Source: Adineta vaga (Eukaryota; Rotifera). Taken from it: a stretch of DNA of 64,000 bases. This document shows positions 60,329-64,000 of this stretch, piece by piece (positions within the stretch are counted from its first letter, which is position 1; every line of letters starts with the position of its first letter). Made by a program: the position numbers and the translations under genes. The stretch covers positions 11,160,001 to 11,224,000 of the forward strand of contig CP075492.1 in the NCBI GenBank assembly GCA_021613535.1, read 5' to 3'. The notes under the pieces were generated by a model that worked only from the letters and a program-made list of their open reading frames with translations, was not told the DNA's origin and searched no databases.

Positions 60329-63135
60329 ATGACGGATGGTAAATAGCATTATATCTCATGAATAGTTCCATATAGACCTAAAATCTGATGTACTGTTTTA
60401 GGGGTAGATACACATATTTTACGATACTATGAAATTCAAAAACGTCTGGGAAAAGGTGCATATGGAATCGTATGGAAAGCAACTGATAAACGAAGTAAAG
60501 AAGTTGTTGCATTGAAAAAAATTTTTGATGCCTTTCGTAATCAAACTGATGCACAAGTGAGTTTAATAATGAATAGAATATGAGTCAGATATTGATTTGA
60601 TTTCATCTCTAGAGAACATATCGTGAAATTGTTTTTCTACGTGAATTTGGTGAACATCCAAATATTATTCGTTTACAAAATGTTTTACGTGCTGATAATG
60701 ATCGAGATATTTATCTTGTTTTTGAATTTATGGGTAAAGCAAAAAATAATAATTATTCAATTTCCTACTTCCTTTTCTCGTCAATGTTGTTTCAGAGGCG
60801 GATCTTCATAATGTCATACGAAAAGGAAATATTCTTAAAGATACACATAAACGATATGTAATGTATCAGTTATTGAAAGCAATGAAATATCTTCATTCAG
60901 CGAATGTTATTCATCGAGATATGAAGGTAATATCATTCTCAAAAATCAAATCTATGGATTATACTGTTTATTTGTTTGTTTTGTGTTGCATAGCCATCAA
61001 ATGTTTTAATTAATCAACAATGTCGCGTTAAGATATGCGATTTTGGTCTTGCAAGATCATTAAATTATGTTTATGAAGATCCACAACATCCAGCTTTGAC
61101 AGAATATGTTGGTAAGTTTGTTTTGACTAGAAATTGATATTAGATTATACAATGTATTGGGCTTTATAGCAACAAGATGGTATCGTGCACCAGAAATTTT
61201 ACTTGCTTCAACAAAGTATGTTTTATCTCATGATAGTTTATGCAAACTATCTATGTATATATTGTTTTAGGTATACAAAAGGTGTTGATATGTGGTCTAT
61301 CGGTAAGTTTGAATAGAAGGTTTTCGAAAGCGGTAATTGAATGAAAATTTGAAAATATTTGGTTATTTGCAAAAGTTTTCACTGAAATGATATCGAAAAT
61401 TCGCACCATGCAATAGTATGCTTGTTATTTAGGTTGTATACTTGGAGAAGTATTACTTGGAAAACCTCTTTTTCAAGGAACATCAACATTCAATCAATTG
61501 GAACGTATCCTTCAATATATTCCAACACCGAGTCAATCGGATATTGCTAGTATTGCATCACATTATGGGCCTAGTGTTCTAGAACGAGCATCATCTGGGT
61601 AGTATTGTCTTGGAAAAATAGTTCGAATGATTTGAACAATGCATTTTGTTTTTAGTCAGAAGAAATCACTCGATAGTGTGATTCCTAATGCTGGTGATGA
61701 ATCTCTTGATCTTCTTCGACGTCTTCTTCATTTTAATCCCGACAAACGAATAACAGCTGACGAAGGAGTCCGCCATCCATATGTTGTTTCGTATGTCTTC
61801 TCTTTCACTGCTTCCTTTCTTTCAATAATATCAATATTTCTGATCAGATTTCATAATTCAAGTGAAGAAATGGTCAAAGGCTATGATGTTGTACCACAAT
61901 TAAGCGATGATATACAATTGACTGTTGATGAGTATAGAAAGAAACTATACGAAGTAATTTTTTTTTCTTTTTTTCCAATCATAAAAATGATTTTCATTTG
62001 AATCTATAGTTGATTCAATTGCGTAAAGTATCAGCAAAAATCAATCCTAATACGTCTTCCTCTAACTCGGAGGCACCACGATCACGTGATACTTCAGTTG
62101 ATCAACCACAACGTTATGGTGCCAGTGGTTATATTGATAAATCAGAATATGATGCTTATAAACAATCAACAGTAAATTCAACGTCTGGAGGAAATCGAGG
62201 AGGTGCTTATTCAAATTATTCCACAGATAATAATAATAATCGATATGTTCAAGATGTGATTGATGATGATGATGATTATACGCCAATAGTAACGAACGAT
62301 TACTCAAATGGACAACAACAGTCAAAGAATTCTTCCACGACACCGTATTCTGGTTTGTTAAGAAGATTGTCTATGGTTTGTGCTCGATAAAATTGATCTT
62401 CGTTTTCTTTTTCTATAAAGGACTTGTTGGTCGATCAAATAGTTACAATGGTTTACAACCAAAATTAATCAGTAATAAACAACGTAATACAGCAACCAGT
62501 TCAACTATGTTATATCCAGTAAATATTTGTTTTTCGTTTGTATTCATTATGAAAGGAAATTTCTTTTAGAAATCTAGTAGTGGAGGTTTAACACGTGAGA
62601 AGATCGGAGGTAATCGTGGTTATCGTTCTGGTTCAGCTCCGACTCCTACACCGCCATCGAAACAAATCAATAATAGTAATAATAACAATTATTACATTCG
62701 ACGACCGACAGTTATTTTTAATGATGAACGTGGTGGTCCAAGTGATAAAAGTGCAGGTGCACAATCGAGAATGAATAATAAATTTGTAAGTAAAAAAATT
62801 CATTTTTTCATATTAGAATCATTGAATTTCATTAGGTAAACACACTTCGACCAAATTCAACTGTTGACAACCGAAACAAACCTCGTTATCATTCCGCTAC
62901 ACTGATGAATTACAATCAACAGCAACAATTAGGAGGTGGAGTATCGTCTTCTTCATACATAAATTACAATGGACAATATCAACAACATCAACGTCGTCCA
63001 ACCTACGGAAATTATTCTAATACTACAGTCTCAACAGTAGCACGTGATAATCTTGGAGGTTATCATCAAAATATGGGTACATTGACTCAAAATGGACTTC
63101 GTGTTCTCGATGGTCTTCTTCACAATGCCACGTAA
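60329..63135 (+). CDS. MAPK15: MAPK15 / ERK7-8 atypical MAP kinase
   Basis: Regulates ciliogenesis and autophagy. A 10-nt coding exon, ATG ACG GAT G, splices from 60338 to GGGTAGATACAC at 60402. The kinase has the Gly loop [18 protein letters not shown] Lys, [13 protein letters not shown] (ERK7 signature), IYLVFEFM, catalytic [18 protein letters not shown], activation loop [15 protein letters not shown] (TEY autophosphorylation site) and [32 protein letters not shown] closes the domain. The tail (about 62.0-63.1 kb) is long, Asn/Gln/Ser-rich and low complexity, with basic patches ([14 protein letters not shown]); ERK7 proteins have long C-tails that control turnover. About 13 exons. Confidence 0.93.
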
Positions 63136-63741
63136 CGTTGATTTATAAGATATTTTTTGTTTTGTTGGTTTTTTTTCTTCTCTTTTTTATTGTTTATTAC
63201 GTACATATATATATATATATTTCATAATGGGCATTTCTTCTCTTTCGTGCATGAAAAAAATCAAAATGATCATGCATTGTTGTGTTCTGTTTGTTACTTC
63301 TTCTCTCAAACGCTCTATACCGTTAGTAGTGTGATCAATTTCCTACACCTCGTTTTTACACATATACAAGTGATCTTTTTGTGTACATTGTTTTTCATTT
63401 TTTTTTCACACACACACAAAACAAGTAAACATACAAGCATTGCTATGAACCTATTCACTCATTGATGTGTACATTCTGGTACTAAAACTGAAGTTTTACT
63501 TTATTTTGTATATATGTATATATGTAGCAATTCTTTCGAAAAGATTTCAGATGAAAAATGAGAAAAAAAAACAATTTGATTTAATTTGAAAATTTTCATC
63601 AAGCAGCACCCAGAAAAATCGAAAACAAAAGGAAAACAGCTAATATAATACTGTCGAAAAATACACAATATGTATAAGAAATAAAGAAAACAATACCATC
63701 GTATATATGACTAGTGTAAAACTTCATTCATATCATAGAAT
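63136..63741. other. Convergent 3' region
   Basis: About 0.6 kb between the MAPK15 stop and the Gln-rich gene. Contains (TA)n at about 63204-63220, a (CA)n run near 63409-63418 and TATATGTATATATG near 63511-63525. No gene called; the open frame at 63157-63465 is Phe/Thr/His-rich low complexity. Confidence 0.5.
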
Positions 63742-64000
63742 TTAATGAAGATTTTCAGCACTGGTCAATCGACCACGAAATGTGGATGGATATTGTTGTT
63801 TAAATGAATAATTATTCTGTTGATCCATAGTATTTCCACTAGTTGATGGTCTATTTGTTTGTTGTTGCTGGAAAGGTACATTATTTAAAACAGATAATGA
63901 TGAAGCACGTTTCATTGGACCATAGTTATAATCTTGTGGTTGTTGTTGCTGTTGTTGCTGTTGTGGATATTGAGAAGAATTAAATGGTTGATTATTCCAT
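63742..64000 (-). CDS. 3' end of a Gln-rich protein, truncated by the window edge
   Basis: The minus strand is open from the window end to a TAA at 63742 (85 codons). It reads WNNQPFNSSQYP, a run of eight Gln, then QDYNYGPMKRASSLSVLNN, VPFQQQQTNRPSTSGNTMD and ends RGRLTSAENLH. Asn/Gln/Ser-rich, probably disordered; KRASSLS is a basophilic phosphorylation-like site. Family not recognised. The gene continues beyond 64000. Confidence 0.6.
   Translation of the reverse strand, partial: WNNQPFNSSQYPQQQQQQQQPQDYNYGPMKRASSLSVLNNVPFQQQQTNRPSTSGNTMDQQNNYSFKQQYPSTFRGRLTSAENLH

Overview
The window is eukaryotic and looks like a bdelloid rotifer. The DNA is strongly A+T-rich. Genes are small, closely packed on both strands and cut by many GT-AG introns of about 55-75 bp (for example 62 bp in BBIP1, 72 and 58 bp in the GPCR). 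A mono-ADP-ribosyltransferase fused to a long kinesin-light-chain-type TPR array is a gene style abundant in bdelloids. Several start codons follow a pyrimidine tract and AG, as expected where spliced-leader trans-splicing occurs (known in rotifers). The genus cannot be fixed from sequence alone.

Layout: 0.5-1.7 kb, two small candidate secreted peptide precursors (minus). 2.0-9.0 kb, the DENN-domain Rab GEF MADD (minus), with two homologous alternative last exons. 9.8-15.2 kb, RBX1 (minus), then a + strand run: an intronless SDR, a carbonyl-reductase-like SDR, BBIP1 and a SPICE1-like centriolar protein. 16.1-21.7 kb, PI4KB and proteasome subunit PSMD3/Rpn3 (minus). 22.2-25.1 kb, NSMCE3 and DAXX in tight tandem (+). 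25.3-28 kb, a possible gene relic, a histidine phosphatase and a small Cys-rich protein. 28.3-31.7 kb, a delta-type phospholipase C (+). 32.0-37.1 kb, a TIF1/TRIM24-33-like protein (minus), head-to-head with the H3K9 methyltransferase SETDB1 (+). 37.5-41.8 kb, the ART-TPR protein (minus). 43.1-46.7 kb, an LRR-Roc-COR protein (+). 46.7-52.5 kb, a gene-poor stretch. 52.5-54.0 kb, a sex-peptide/MIP-receptor-like GPCR (+). 54.7-56.3 kb, a PhnW-type phosphonate transaminase (minus). 56.5-59.8 kb, a C2H2 protein (+), a short p66/GATAD2-like zinc-finger protein (minus) and a KCNQ channel (minus). 60.3-63.1 kb, MAPK15/ERK7 (+). The window edge cuts a Gln-rich gene (minus).

Functional themes: DAXX, a TIF1 protein, SETDB1 and a p66-like protein all belong to known heterochromatin or transposon-silencing machinery, and TIF1 and SETDB1 share a 242-bp intergenic region. 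BBIP1, SPICE1-like and MAPK15 are ciliary or centriolar. PI4KB, PLC-delta and KCNQ belong to phosphoinositide signalling.

Caution: at least three otherwise intact genes (MADD, the first SDR, ART-TPR) are each broken by what looks like one missing base, and a fourth case (the second peptide) sits at an A9 homopolymer. Either the assembly has residual single-base deletions or some of these are decaying copies. All calls come from reading the sequence and recalled family knowledge; no search was run.
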